NCBI RefSeq assembly: GCF_011745365.1
Contig: NW_024468915.1
Span: 2,272,653 to 2,336,652, forward strand
Origin: Cryphonectria parasitica EP155
Lineage: Eukaryota; Ascomycota; Sordariomycetes; Diaporthales; Cryphonectriaceae
Direction: 5' to 3'
Length of the DNA stretch: 64,000 nucleotides
Position 1 is the first letter of the stretch; each line of letters opens with the position of its first letter. Below, piece after piece: positions 55,103 to 64,000 of the stretch. The position numbers were made by a program, and so were the translations under genes. The notes beneath the pieces were generated by a model, which worked only from the letters and a program-made list of their open reading frames with translations, searched no databases and was not told the DNA's origin.

Positions 55103-56716
55103 ATGGACGAAGAAAAGGGCCAGTTCAGCGCACAGTCATCCCCTATTCGTGAGCCGTCGTTTCGGCATACCTTCACGATGCACTCACCTGTGTCCTCGTC
55201 CTCGCCGCGGTCCTCGGTGGGGACGTGGTCACCAGCCACCCCAAACTTCTCTCACAAGTTCAGGAACCGTGTACCAACACAGATGCGAAGGTGCATACCC
55301 ATATACCTGGCCTGTGTCTCCCTGATCCTCCTCATCCTCAACGCCGACCTCCTCACCGTGGCAGTTCCCAAAAGTGGCGGCCCGGTCTTCAAGCGAGGAG
55401 GCACTCGGACCAATGGCGGCCACGCATCTGTGCCTATGGCACAAGGGTTCCCAAAGAAGGTGTGGCAGACGTGGAAGATCGATCCCCTGCAATTTGAGGA
55501 ACGAGACAGCACCACTGCGAGGACATGGCTCCAGAAGAATCCAGACTATCGTTACGAGGTCCTCACCGATACCAACGACATGGGATACGTGGAACTTCAC
55601 TTTGGCCCAGGTGGCATCAACCGCCCCGATATTGTCGAGATGTACAGGAGCATCACCGCCACGATCATCAAGGCCGATCTTCTGCGATACATGGTCATGT
55701 ACGCCGAGGGTGGTGTGTACGCAGACATTGATGTCGAGGCGCTGAAGCCCATCTCTCGTTTCATCCCAGATCACCGGTACGACGAAAACGACATCGATAT
55801 GGTGATTGGTGTGGAGATTGATCAGCCTGGATTCCGAGACCACCCCATCTTGGGCAAGAAGTCCCAGTCGTTCTGCCAGTGGACATTCATGGCGCGCCCG
55901 AGGCTACCAGTAATGTTGCAACTGATTGAGAACATCATGAGCTGGCTCGACGGTCTCGCAAAAGAGCAGAATGTCCCCGTCTCGCAGGTGGAGTTGGACT
56001 TCGACCAGGTCATCTCGGGCACCGGACCCTCCGCATTTACTGAGGCGATCATCAAACAGATGAACCTGGACCGCCCCAAGGGCACTCCCGAGATTTCATG
56101 GGATCTGTTCCACGAACTCGATGAGTCGAAAGTCGTGTCGCGTGTCCTAGTCCTCGACGTCGAAGCCTTCGCGGCAGGGCAGGGCCACAGTGACAGCGGT
56201 AACCACAACGCCCGAGGCGCCTTGGTCAAACACCACTACCACGCCAGCAACTGGCCGAGTCGCCACCCACGGTTCAACCACCCAGCATATGGCTCAGTCG
56301 AGCAGTGTAACTGGGATGCAAACTGCGTAGCGAAGTGGGACGCAGACACGGCCGCTTTCGCACTTCTCAATGAAGAAGAACAGAGGAACCTGATTGCTTT
56401 CATTCAGAGAGAACAGCAGGAATTGCTGGAGAGACAAGAGGCCTTCCTCAAGGCATTGGCACAGCAACAAGTACAACAACCCCTCTTCGAGCAGCCGGCG
56501 TTGGCCCAAGAACCACAGGCGCCCATCGCGGTCGAGAACCACCATGAGCCTGAGAGGCTCCCTGAAGAGGTTGAGCAGAACCCCGATGCGGAGAGAGATT
56601 CTGATGTCGAGAGGCCTCAAGTCGAGATAGCCGAAGTTGAGAGGACTGAGGTCGGGAGGACCGAGGCCGACAGGCCTGAAGTGGCTGCGGAGGGCCGGCC
56701 GGAGGAACATGAATGA
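55103..56716 (+). CDS. GT32 (OCH1-like) glycosyltransferase
   Basis: Intronless, 537 aa, ATG at 55103. Type II Golgi membrane layout: a Ser-rich cytosolic tail, one helix at about 64-87, then the catalytic domain. Family motifs are FPKKVWQTWKIDP, a sugar-binding segment with IIKADLLRYMVMYAEGGVYADIDVEALKP (DxD is DID at about 208-210), and HHYHASNWPS. These enzymes transfer sugars such as mannose from GDP-mannose to the outer chain of N-glycans. After about residue 430 comes a Gln/Glu-rich coiled-coil-like part. It ends in an acidic tail with about eight short E/V/R motifs (VERPQVEIAEVERTEV), longer than in typical members. It lies between intergenic deserts and is unrelated to its neighbours. 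Confidence 0.93.
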   Translation: MDEEKGQFSAQSSPIREPSFRHTFTMHSPVSSSSPRSSVGTWSPATPNFSHKFRNRVPTQMRRCIPIYLACVSLILLILNADLLTVAVPKSGGPVFKRGGTRTNGGHASVPMAQGFPKKVWQTWKIDPLQFEERDSTTARTWLQKNPDYRYEVLTDTNDMGYVELHFGPGGINRPDIVEMYRSITATIIKADLLRYMVMYAEGGVYADIDVEALKPISRFIPDHRYDENDIDMVIGVEIDQPGFRDHPILGKKSQSFCQWTFMARPRLPVMLQLIENIMSWLDGLAKEQNVPVSQVELDFDQVISGTGPSAFTEAIIKQMNLDRPKGTPEISWDLFHELDESKVVSRVLVLDVEAFAAGQGHSDSGNHNARGALVKHHYHASNWPSRHPRFNHPAYGSVEQCNWDANCVAKWDADTAAFALLNEEEQRNLIAFIQREQQELLERQEAFLKALAQQQVQQPLFEQPALAQEPQAPIAVENHHEPERLPEEVEQNPDAERDSDVERPQVEIAEVERTEVGRTEADRPEVAAEGRPEEHE

Positions 56717-57882
56717 TGAGCACGCCATTCTCCTTTGTCGCTAATTGCATGAAACATGTCGGAGTCATACTGGATAGGGGTGTTTTGGCGTTTTCAAGAC
56801 GAGTAATCCTAAGACTTCCAGAGAATTCATCGTCCGGGACGATGACAAGCAAAAGAGCTATGTTGATGACAAGAGATGGACATTCTCTCGACGATGGGAT
56901 GTCGTTGATTCAAGCTTCCGAGGGGCTGCAATCCTCCGTCGCTCGTTTGCTCGGATCCCAGACCCAACAGCATGAGTCACCCGGTTCCACAGCGTTTATT
57001 GTGATCCTATTCCGAAACGATCTGAGGCTGCGAGTGCTGGGGTGGCACGGTTGGCACTGTACGTTGGCGAAATGATGTGCGTCGACAAGGGCTGAACAGA
57101 TGAGAGGATTGCGGCACAGCAGCAAACATGTGTCTGATCCTTAGGAACATTCTTCGACCGTGATCAAACGTTCTCGACTTTCGGTCAACGTGTGTCGAAG
57201 TCCCATCAGCTGCGAAGCTGTCAGTTCAAGGGGACGGCAGGATTGCGTCGGGGGTCGAGACGCGTCGAGTGTCACGGTGTCATGGCTGTCTGCGTGTAGG
57301 TGTTGGCGGTTGAATTGGGCGACGATGACGCCACATATATACAGCGCACATACATCACATACCCTTCGCGAATACAGAATTTTAACAAATATCAATCGTG
57401 GTTTTTGACATTTTTGGCTTGCGAGGTACAATCAGGAGAGAAAAGGAGAAGTCGTCAATGTTGGTAGACTAAAGACGAGGAAGGTGGGTGGTTGAGCGGA
57501 GGGGCCTCAGTACTGACGTAAGGACACAAAGGATGTGTGCAGCTCGGGGTTAGGGTCTCACGACGACACGACATCACCCTAGCGCCTACCAAATTTAAAC
57601 CTCAGAAAAGAGTTTCTATTGAGGAGGTGCGCCAGAGAAGAAAGAAAGGGGGAAGGAAGAACCAGAAGCTATCTAGCTCAGCAAAGGCAGGGCAGGCACG
57701 TACGAGGCACTCTTGAGCCAGTGAGTCACTGACCTTTGCCTAACACTACCTTAACGCCCAGGAGATTGATCATTTGCAGCTTCTCATCTGAGGGCAGTGA
57801 CCCAGTGATAACCTCTCGAAAGATCAATGCAGAGTCTTGAGCTTAGCATCTTGGCCCACTGCGTCCGTTTCCACACCGGGTC
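56717..57882. other. Intergenic between convergent genes, about 1.2 kb
   Basis: The 3' flanks of the GT32 gene and the hypothetical gene at 57883. No gene is seen. One TTAGGG motif lies near 57550. Confidence 0.55.
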
Positions 57883-59150
57883 TCACTCCTCACGGTCCTG
57901 GAACAGAGCAGGCTCGAAATTGCCTCCCTTGGCCAGGTGTAGCGACATAGCTCGAGACCAGTACATAGAGGGAGGAGTCACAGGAGGATCGTTGGAAGGA
58001 GACCTCCCAACCTGACTGCCCCCACTATTGTTGTCTCGGGACCCTACTTGAACTCGAGATTTGCCCTTCACACCATCATCAGCCTCGATGAAAGTTTTCT
58101 CATCAACAGCATGGTCATTGAGCATCTGCACCGCGGGATCCCAGTACTCTTTTGCCCATACCTTGTGCTCCTCAACTTCCGTATCCGTCGCGGTAGCCGC
58201 TCGCTCGCCATATAAACTCGTGCAGCTTCCAATCCCACAGCTGACAGTATTTGCCACAGTACCGAGCATGCAAACAGCGCGAGCAGAGTAAATATTTCCT
58301 GGGTTCCTGTCGCAGTTCGCACACTTTGTGATGTCCTTGAGATGCGGAAGATGGTCGTGCAGTTTTTGCGCTATCATGCCAGAGAGGTCAGTTCCGCCAG
58401 ACGAAGTCCGAGGCTCGGGTGTGCATGCGTGCGTGGACCAATGCTCCGGCGCCGTCTCGGTCCCAGACTTGTCGCATGAGTTCTTCTTGAAGTCCACACA
58501 GGTTGTGTCCGCGGTGTTCTATGCATCGACAGATATGCTGCCGATACAGCGTGGCCGTGGACGGCTTGGTTGTGCTGCATGGCATGGGGAAGACTAATCC
58601 CTGGCACTTTTTTGCACCTGGAACTTCGAAACGGGCTTGGTTGAGATGATATTGGTGGCAAACGTAGACTCGATGGTTAAAAAGTTGTTACTATTTGGGA
58701 TGTTTGTTGCGTCAAGTCTGGACGTGCTGTTGAGTAGAGCTCCTTTAGTCAAGGCGTTTGTTGTGCCCAGAGAATCGCTGGACGTAGCTGTGTTTACTGG
58801 GGCTGGAATTGAGTGCAGACCTCCATCTTCATTTTCATCATTCTTCGCTTTGCGGGTAGACTTGTCTGTGTGGATAAATGTGTCAGCAGCATTTCCCACG
58901 CTCGGGGAGCTTGTGATCTCATTAGATGATTGTCCTCTTCCAGTACTTCTTTGGTAGTTCTTCAGCCTGACTGCCAGCCCAAGGTATCATGACTTGACTA
59001 TATCTATTAATTCGACACATCGCTGACATGTTTTTCTCACGTACTTGTATCATGGAGGAACCCATTGTTTTTCGTAATGACCACATCCGGTGGCTGATTA
59101 GCTATCCTTCGGCTGCGTCTGGCGCTTCGTGTAGTTAGACGTGTACCCAT
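57883..59150 (-). CDS. Hypothetical three-exon protein
   Basis: Predicted CDS complement(join(57883..58518,58618..58970,59045..59150)), 364 aa. Exon borders have GTACGT and GTGCAA donors and CAG/TAG acceptors, with agreeing phases. The N-terminal 30 residues are basic (RSARRSRR). The middle is Ser/Thr/Asn-rich and low-complexity. The C-terminal half has a Cys-containing block with CANCDRNPG and SARAVCMLGTVANTVSCGIG, and charged Trp-rich stretches such as VWAKEYWDPAVQM. I do not recognise a family. The reading depends on two introns I inferred from signals, and the second donor is weak, so the model may be partly wrong. Confidence 0.6.
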
Positions 59151-59464
59151 TGTAATGCTGTTACTCGAATTCAGAGCGCTTCATAAAAGCATTAAAGGCA
59201 ATTAATTGCGAGATAGAAATAGACAAAAACAAATGCAAGTCTGGATCTGTCGTTAGAGATTAGGTAACTTGGGGAGGTGTAAAGCCCTGGGCTGTTGGCT
59301 GCGTCGAGAAACTAATTACTTCACAGGCCAGGTAAATGTCAGGAGAAAGCCTAGGCCTTGTCATTGTCAAAGGCTGTGAACTAATCATAAGGCAGAATAA
59401 CATTGTGCAGTCCATCATAACATGACCTTGACCATCCCTTACTCACTTATGATATCACTCATTC
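59151..59464. other. Intergenic, about 0.3 kb
   Basis: Short gap upstream of the hypothetical gene and downstream of the second GMC gene. Nothing is seen. Confidence 0.6.
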
Positions 59465-61743
59465 CTAAGAAGCAGTTTTCAAAATGATGGAAGCAGCCTT
59501 TTGAGCCACAGAATACAAGCACGCCATGGTGTGTGACGTAAGTTCAATTGGAAATATCCCAGCATCAACCACTCGAAGGTTATGTGTTCCATACACCCTT
59601 CCAGCATTATGGAAATGTCAGTCTATGATGGCAAGGTAAAGTCCCACACTCCCCAATATGCAGATGGCCAAGAGCAACTCACCGCAACTCGGGATCAACG
59701 ACACCACCCAGTTCCCTGGGTAGCATTGCAGTGCTTCCAACCCAATGGCTCGCCCCATAGCTGGTGGACTCATACCAGGCCAGATACTCTGCATCCGTGC
59801 TGTTAGGCCCCAATGCAGGGGCATAGTAGGCGTCCGCGACGATTGCAGCCCACGGTTTGGAGGAGAAGAGGGTACCAGCGCGTCTGCTGATGGCCACTGC
59901 AACCTGCTGGTCGAATTCGTCCGTGAGGAATCTCGGGACGATGATCTGGTTTTGAAAGGGGTCTGAGGAGTTGATGTGGACGTGGCCGCGGGATAGGGGC
60001 ATGAGCGGCCAGAAGATGGCCTCGAGAACTGTGGGGTAGGATTCACCGATGAACTCGGCCACGGGAACTTTAAAAGCGGTCAATAGTGTGCATTATCGTA
60101 TTGCGATTACCAGTACTATGGAAACACCTACATTGATGGTTGACGATGAGATCGATGGTGGCATTGAGGATTGTCATGGCTCCGCGAGTGTTTGCGGCGG
60201 CTCCAGCAGACACCAGAGCCTCAGCACGTGATTCGAGTGTTCCTAGTGCTGTAAGCTGAGCATAGTATGAGTCGGAATCTGTCATTGTACTACTACGTCA
60301 ATAGATGATTTCCTGCGGGCTTGTCATGTCTGTCAGACACAAACAAGGGCTCACCATTCTGCCAAATCTGCTCGACATTGACCAGGCTTATGATAGGCGC
60401 GAAGATGTTAATATCATCAATCAGGGCTGTGTCGTTTTGGTAGTCTTCCACGACAAGCGCTGCTGCTCCCGTGCCTGGCTGGTCCACTAGATTGCAGCCA
60501 ACTCCTGGAAGATCAACGAGCGGCTCAACGCCTACTGCCTGCAGGATACTCGCGTTGCCAACGCCTGACCTCTCCAATATGGAGGCACTGGCGAGAGAAC
60601 CTGCGGATAGGATTATCTCCCTGGCTGCATGTACTGTGTGGAGACCTGGCTGACTTCCTGGTACACTGTTTCCTGGCTTGATACCGAACACAACGGCTGT
60701 GGCTGTCACGTTGGTAGTAAACAAGATCTTGTCAACTTTGTGGTTTGCCAAGACGGTGAGCTTCTCTCGTTGCTGATCTGGTGCCCAGAGAAGAGCATTT
60801 GCTGCAGATGACCGCAGATTCTCATTGGTCTTGTTGTCGTACCAGATTGTCCAGGACGTGGATGCTGAGACGGTGTGATCAGCAGACCGGTTCGATAAGT
60901 CATTGCTGACCACGAGGCTTGGGAATGCTGAAGGGAGGGAGTCTTTATATATTGCGACGGCTTCTGGAATCCTCATAGGAATCTTCCAAAGATCAGAGGT
61001 TTTGTCAGTTACTTCGCCTCGACGGTGAAGGTTTCTTGTGTGCGCGTACATACTGGGAACGAGACGTTCACCGCGCCCTGGAAACCATGCACATATGGGT
61101 CCAAACCTGCGCCTTGCTCTCTCTGGATTTCATCTGGAGGAATGTTTCTTTCGATTGCAGTCATGTACTGTTATAAGATGTGGTCAGTCCGCCCCCGAGA
61201 AACCATCAGGTTGGAGATAAGACAGCATACCGGCTCAAGAGTTTCCCAGTTCCACCCCGGATTGCCCAATGCTTCTAACTTGTCAACCTCCACAGCAGTT
61301 GGTCGATTCCAAACCATACCGTTGACTAGGACATTTTTAATTCAGCATCACGGATCTCATCCCCGCTCATTGTGAGCAACCTCTGTCATCGACATACTCG
61401 ATGTGCTCCCACCAATACAAGCTCCAACATCCACAGCCACAGACAGCATAGTGCCATTCTCATAATACGCCGGGTAAAGCCAGTCGCAATAAGGGTCGTG
61501 CAGGACTCGATCTTTGGCGACGGTCACTTCAGGATTCCACCGCGGATCCGGCCCAGCCTCAATGACAAGCGTCGTGTAGCCGCTTCCACTCAGCTTGTTT
61601 GCAACGGTGATGCCTCCCAGCCCGGCACCGATAATCACATAGTCAAAGGTCTGGTTTGCAGCCACTGTCGTGTCGTTTGTGACGAGGGTGGCACACACGA
61701 GACTTGTGTAAGCAATATTGATGAGCCAGAGATGGCAGTGCAT
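59465..61743 (-). CDS. Secreted GMC oxidoreductase (seven exons)
   Basis: Predicted CDS complement(join(59465..59597,59683..60067,60132..60278,60355..60982,61054..61167,61231..61325,61398..61743)), 615 aa. All introns are GT-AG and phases close at every junction. The N-terminus is a signal peptide. The FAD motif VIIGAGLGG is at about 37-45 and the second FAD signature is EIILSAGSLASASILERSGVG. Catalytic histidines are in ASHWVGSTAM and LTSHTM. The NLRVVDAG block precedes the C-terminus. It resembles glucose-oxidase-type and aryl-alcohol-oxidase-type GMC enzymes, substrate unknown. It is not a close copy of the GMC gene at 28-30 kb: that one is intronless and GC-rich, while this is intron-rich and lower in GC. 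Confidence 0.92.
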
Positions 61744-62432
61744 CTTGAGTTCACTTAAGGTTGAGGGAGCCCTTGACGACGATTTCCTTGACGACGATTC
61801 CCTTGATGGGTCCTTCGACTCAAGGTTTCTGTGAGGGGGTTCTCGGGAGGCAGAGCCAGGTGCTGGGGAATGACGATGGTGAGGTAATCCTACTGCATGA
61901 ATAGCTCATCGCTTACCTGCAGGTAGCCCGCCTCTTTTGTATACGATGTAAACCCCGCTTCTCCATCCATTGGCGTCAGCCGGAGGAGGCATTCACTTAG
62001 CTGCCTCTACTAGACCATATTTGTGATATGAAGCCAGACTCGCAAAGCGTATACATTCATGGAACTCGTGTTGCTTGTCCATGCGATGGCCGCTCCTTCG
62101 GAACTTTGTCATTTCGTGCGGCGTATATAAATACATCTCTTGCGCTGATTTTTCTTGGCGAGCCGTGATGGCTTCATGCTCTCGACGTGGTATTCGGTCT
62201 CTGTTCCACATGGGAAGCCCTGGCACGGCACAGCCCGCTCGGTGTCGCACAGCTGACACCATCTAATGCATACCATCAAAAGTATTTGTTGAGTAAGGAC
62301 CCATGCGACTGTAGCATCAAGGAATCTTGGTCCATTCCACGTTTGCAGAACCGAAGTGTAATTTTCAGGTATTTCTCCTTTGAAGATTGTTTTGTATTGT
62401 ATCCAAATTCTTAATTCAGTATATTACACCAC
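61744..62432. other. Intergenic, about 0.7 kb
   Basis: Upstream of the GMC gene and downstream of the permease. A TATATAAATA string near 62125 has no gene in the right position. No gene is seen. Confidence 0.55.
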
Positions 62433-64000
62433 TCATTTACTGGTGGTATCTTCTTGCTTCCCATTCATTTTCTCCTGCGGCCTCTCCTCATCCACCGACT
62501 GACCGCTCACGATATCCTCCATCCCATCCTTCAACACGGGCGGCCCAGAAAAGTTCTTCCTGCCCCACGCAAAGTACCACCCCAGACTGATGAGCGCAAA
62601 GCCGGCAAAGACCACACTGGCATAATTCATGGTCGAGCTGTCGAGCCCCGTCAGGTTGGTGGGCATGCAGAACAGGAAGATGGACAAGACAATCCAGAGC
62701 AGCGTGGTGATGTTGATGGCCATGCCGAACTTGCCGAGAGAGAAGGAGGCGTGCTTGAGCTGCTTGCGGCCCTGGACCACGGACACGAGGATGGGTAGAC
62801 CGTAGGAGGTGGCCAGGCAGATGGTGGCCACACTCGTAAAGCTGCTGAAGGCGGCCGAGGAGCCGAAGTAGATGAGGCCGAGCAGGCAGTCGACGACGGT
62901 TGACAAGGTCAGCGCCCAGAAGGGAATCTCGAACCGGTCGCTAACCTTGGCCCAGACTTTCGAGGCAGGGATGGCGCCGTCGCGGGCAAAAGCGTAGGTG
63001 CACCTGCTGGATGCAGTCAGGGCGCCCACGCCAGCAAAGAGCCAAATTCCGAGGACAAGGAAAAGCAGGCCAAAGCCACCGCCTGCACTCCCTGTTGCTG
63101 TCTTGAACACAAGACCGATGGGCTGTCCGTTGGCAACATCCAGCAGCGTCTGCACGTCGGGGAGCACAAACAGGACAGGAATGAGATACACCAGCCCTGT
63201 GATGCCTGCCGCCACGACGGAGAGCACGATGGCCTTGGGCACCTCGCGCTCTGGGTTCTGGACCTCCTCGCACATGGAAGCCACCATGCCGTAGCCCGTC
63301 AGGACATATGCCGGCTGCAGCAGGCCGACAAAGAAACTCCACCCCCACGGCCAGCCAGATGCAGACGCGTCGTAGTGCGCAAAGACGAACTCGCCACTCC
63401 TCTTGGTGGGAGACATGACCAGCAGGACGATGAGGAAGATGACGATGGAGGCGCCTGTCCAGTAGATGCACATGGTGTTGATCTGGTCGAGGTATTTAGA
63501 GCAAAAGACGTTGATGAGGTAGCACACCAGCATGCAGGCCCAGAACATCAGGATGGTCTGCCACTCGTTGGCGACAAAGTCCTCGTCCCAGAGCGAGATG
63601 GCGCTGAGGATCAGCTGGGCCCCGCCAAAGTTGATGGACAGCGTCACGGTCCAGTTGCCCACCAGCGTCAGCCACCCAGTGATCCAGCTGGCGATGGGCG
63701 CCCATTCAGGGTTCGACAGCAGCGCGCTCCAGTAGTACACGCCACCAGCGGTCGGGTAGACGGAGCAGATCTCGGCCAGCGAGGCGGCGATGGCGACAGA
63801 GAGGAGGGACAGGAGAACCCACCCCCAGAGGATGGTCACGCTCTGGCCGTTGGAGAGGGTGATGTAGAAGGTGGTGCTAAGGCCGTACGGGACCGCCATA
63901 ATGGCAAATGAGAGACCCAGCACCGACAGCATGCTCAAGCTGCGCGGAAGCTCGGACTTGTAACCCATCTTGGCGAGCGCATTGTCTGCTGCTGCTGCTG
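62433..64000 (-). CDS. Amino acid/choline/GABA-type APC permease (partial, 5' end outside window)
   Basis: The open frame runs to the right edge and ends at 62433. The ATG at 63968 (MGYKSELPRSLS) is probably internal: the codons before it read DNALAK preceded by a short alanine run, as expected for the usual pre-helix tail of this group. The visible part is about 520 aa with about 12 helices. Signatures are LGLSFAIMAVPYGLSTTFYI, AEICSVYPTAGGVYYW, YGMVASMCEEVQNPEREVPKAI and FARDGAIPASKVWAKV. The group includes fungal choline, GABA and amino acid permeases of the plasma membrane; the substrate cannot be told. The C-terminal tail is charged and ends in TSK. Confidence 0.94.
   Translation of the reverse strand, partial: AAAADNALAKMGYKSELPRSLSMLSVLGLSFAIMAVPYGLSTTFYITLSNGQSVTILWGWVLLSLLSVAIAASLAEICSVYPTAGGVYYWSALLSNPEWAPIASWITGWLTLVGNWTVTLSINFGGAQLILSAISLWDEDFVANEWQTILMFWACMLVCYLINVFCSKYLDQINTMCIYWTGASIVIFLIVLLVMSPTKRSGEFVFAHYDASASGWPWGWSFFVGLLQPAYVLTGYGMVASMCEEVQNPEREVPKAIVLSVVAAGITGLVYLIPVLFVLPDVQTLLDVANGQPIGLVFKTATGSAGGGFGLLFLVLGIWLFAGVGALTASSRCTYAFARDGAIPASKVWAKVSDRFEIPFWALTLSTVVDCLLGLIYFGSSAAFSSFTSVATICLATSYGLPILVSVVQGRKQLKHASFSLGKFGMAINITTLLWIVLSIFLFCMPTNLTGLDSSTMNYASVVFAGFALISLGWYFAWGRKNFSGPPVLKDGMEDIVSGQSVDEERPQEKMNGKQEDTTSK

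Noticed and set aside
28016..61743. The two GMC oxidoreductases as a tandem duplication
   Set aside because: They differ in intron content, GC level and most of the sequence outside FAD motifs, so they are separate families or old paralogues.
62118..62130. TATATAAATA promoter-like string
   Set aside because: No gene begins within a suitable distance on either strand.

Overview
The window is nuclear DNA of a filamentous ascomycete (Pezizomycotina, probably Sordariomycetes). The evidence is short GT-AG introns of about 50-170 bp, spaced single genes on both strands, and families typical of these fungi: UstYa/DUF3328, DUF3176, DUF6594, SAT4/rhodopsin-like membrane proteins, secreted GMC oxidoreductases, GT32 and copper amine oxidase. 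Exon boundaries were read by eye from splice signals and frame continuity, not from transcripts. The window has an incoming gene tail at its left edge and a permease running off its right edge.

Region 1 (1-10.4 kb) is the most interesting part. Four UstYa-family oxidase genes form a mirror-image array: short type on minus, long type on plus, long type on minus, short type on plus. A two-domain GFA-type zinc protein follows. Then comes a secreted 156-residue protein made of eight near-perfect 17-residue repeats, each ending in a single arginine and each with one tryptophan. Together this looks like a fungal RiPP (dikaritin/ustiloxin-like) cluster with an undescribed tryptophan-containing core. 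No tyrosinase, methyltransferase, S41 peptidase or regulator is seen, so the cluster may extend to the left, or may be a minimal one.

Region 2 (10.4-16.2 kb) is a gene desert of nearly 6 kb. Region 3 (16.2-38.6 kb) carries ordinary metabolic and transport genes: copper amine oxidase, an MFS transporter, a Ser-rich hypothetical protein, a DUF3176 membrane protein, a secreted intronless GMC oxidoreductase, a SAT4/rhodopsin-like membrane protein, a triose-phosphate/nucleotide-sugar-type transporter (with an apparent 6-nt microexon and a GC-AG intron), and a quinone-oxidoreductase-like dehydrogenase. Region 4 (39.3-43.5 kb) holds decayed genes: a TPR-repeat relic and a DUF6594 gene with one frameshift. 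Region 5 (45.5-64 kb) has widely spaced genes: a DraRnl-type RNA ligase, an acyltransferase-3 membrane protein, a GT32 mannosyltransferase, a hypothetical three-exon gene, a seven-exon GMC oxidoreductase and an amino acid/choline-type permease. Long intergenic gaps contain many poly-G/poly-C runs and microsatellites.

Apart from the cluster in region 1, I see no convincing functional link between neighbouring genes.
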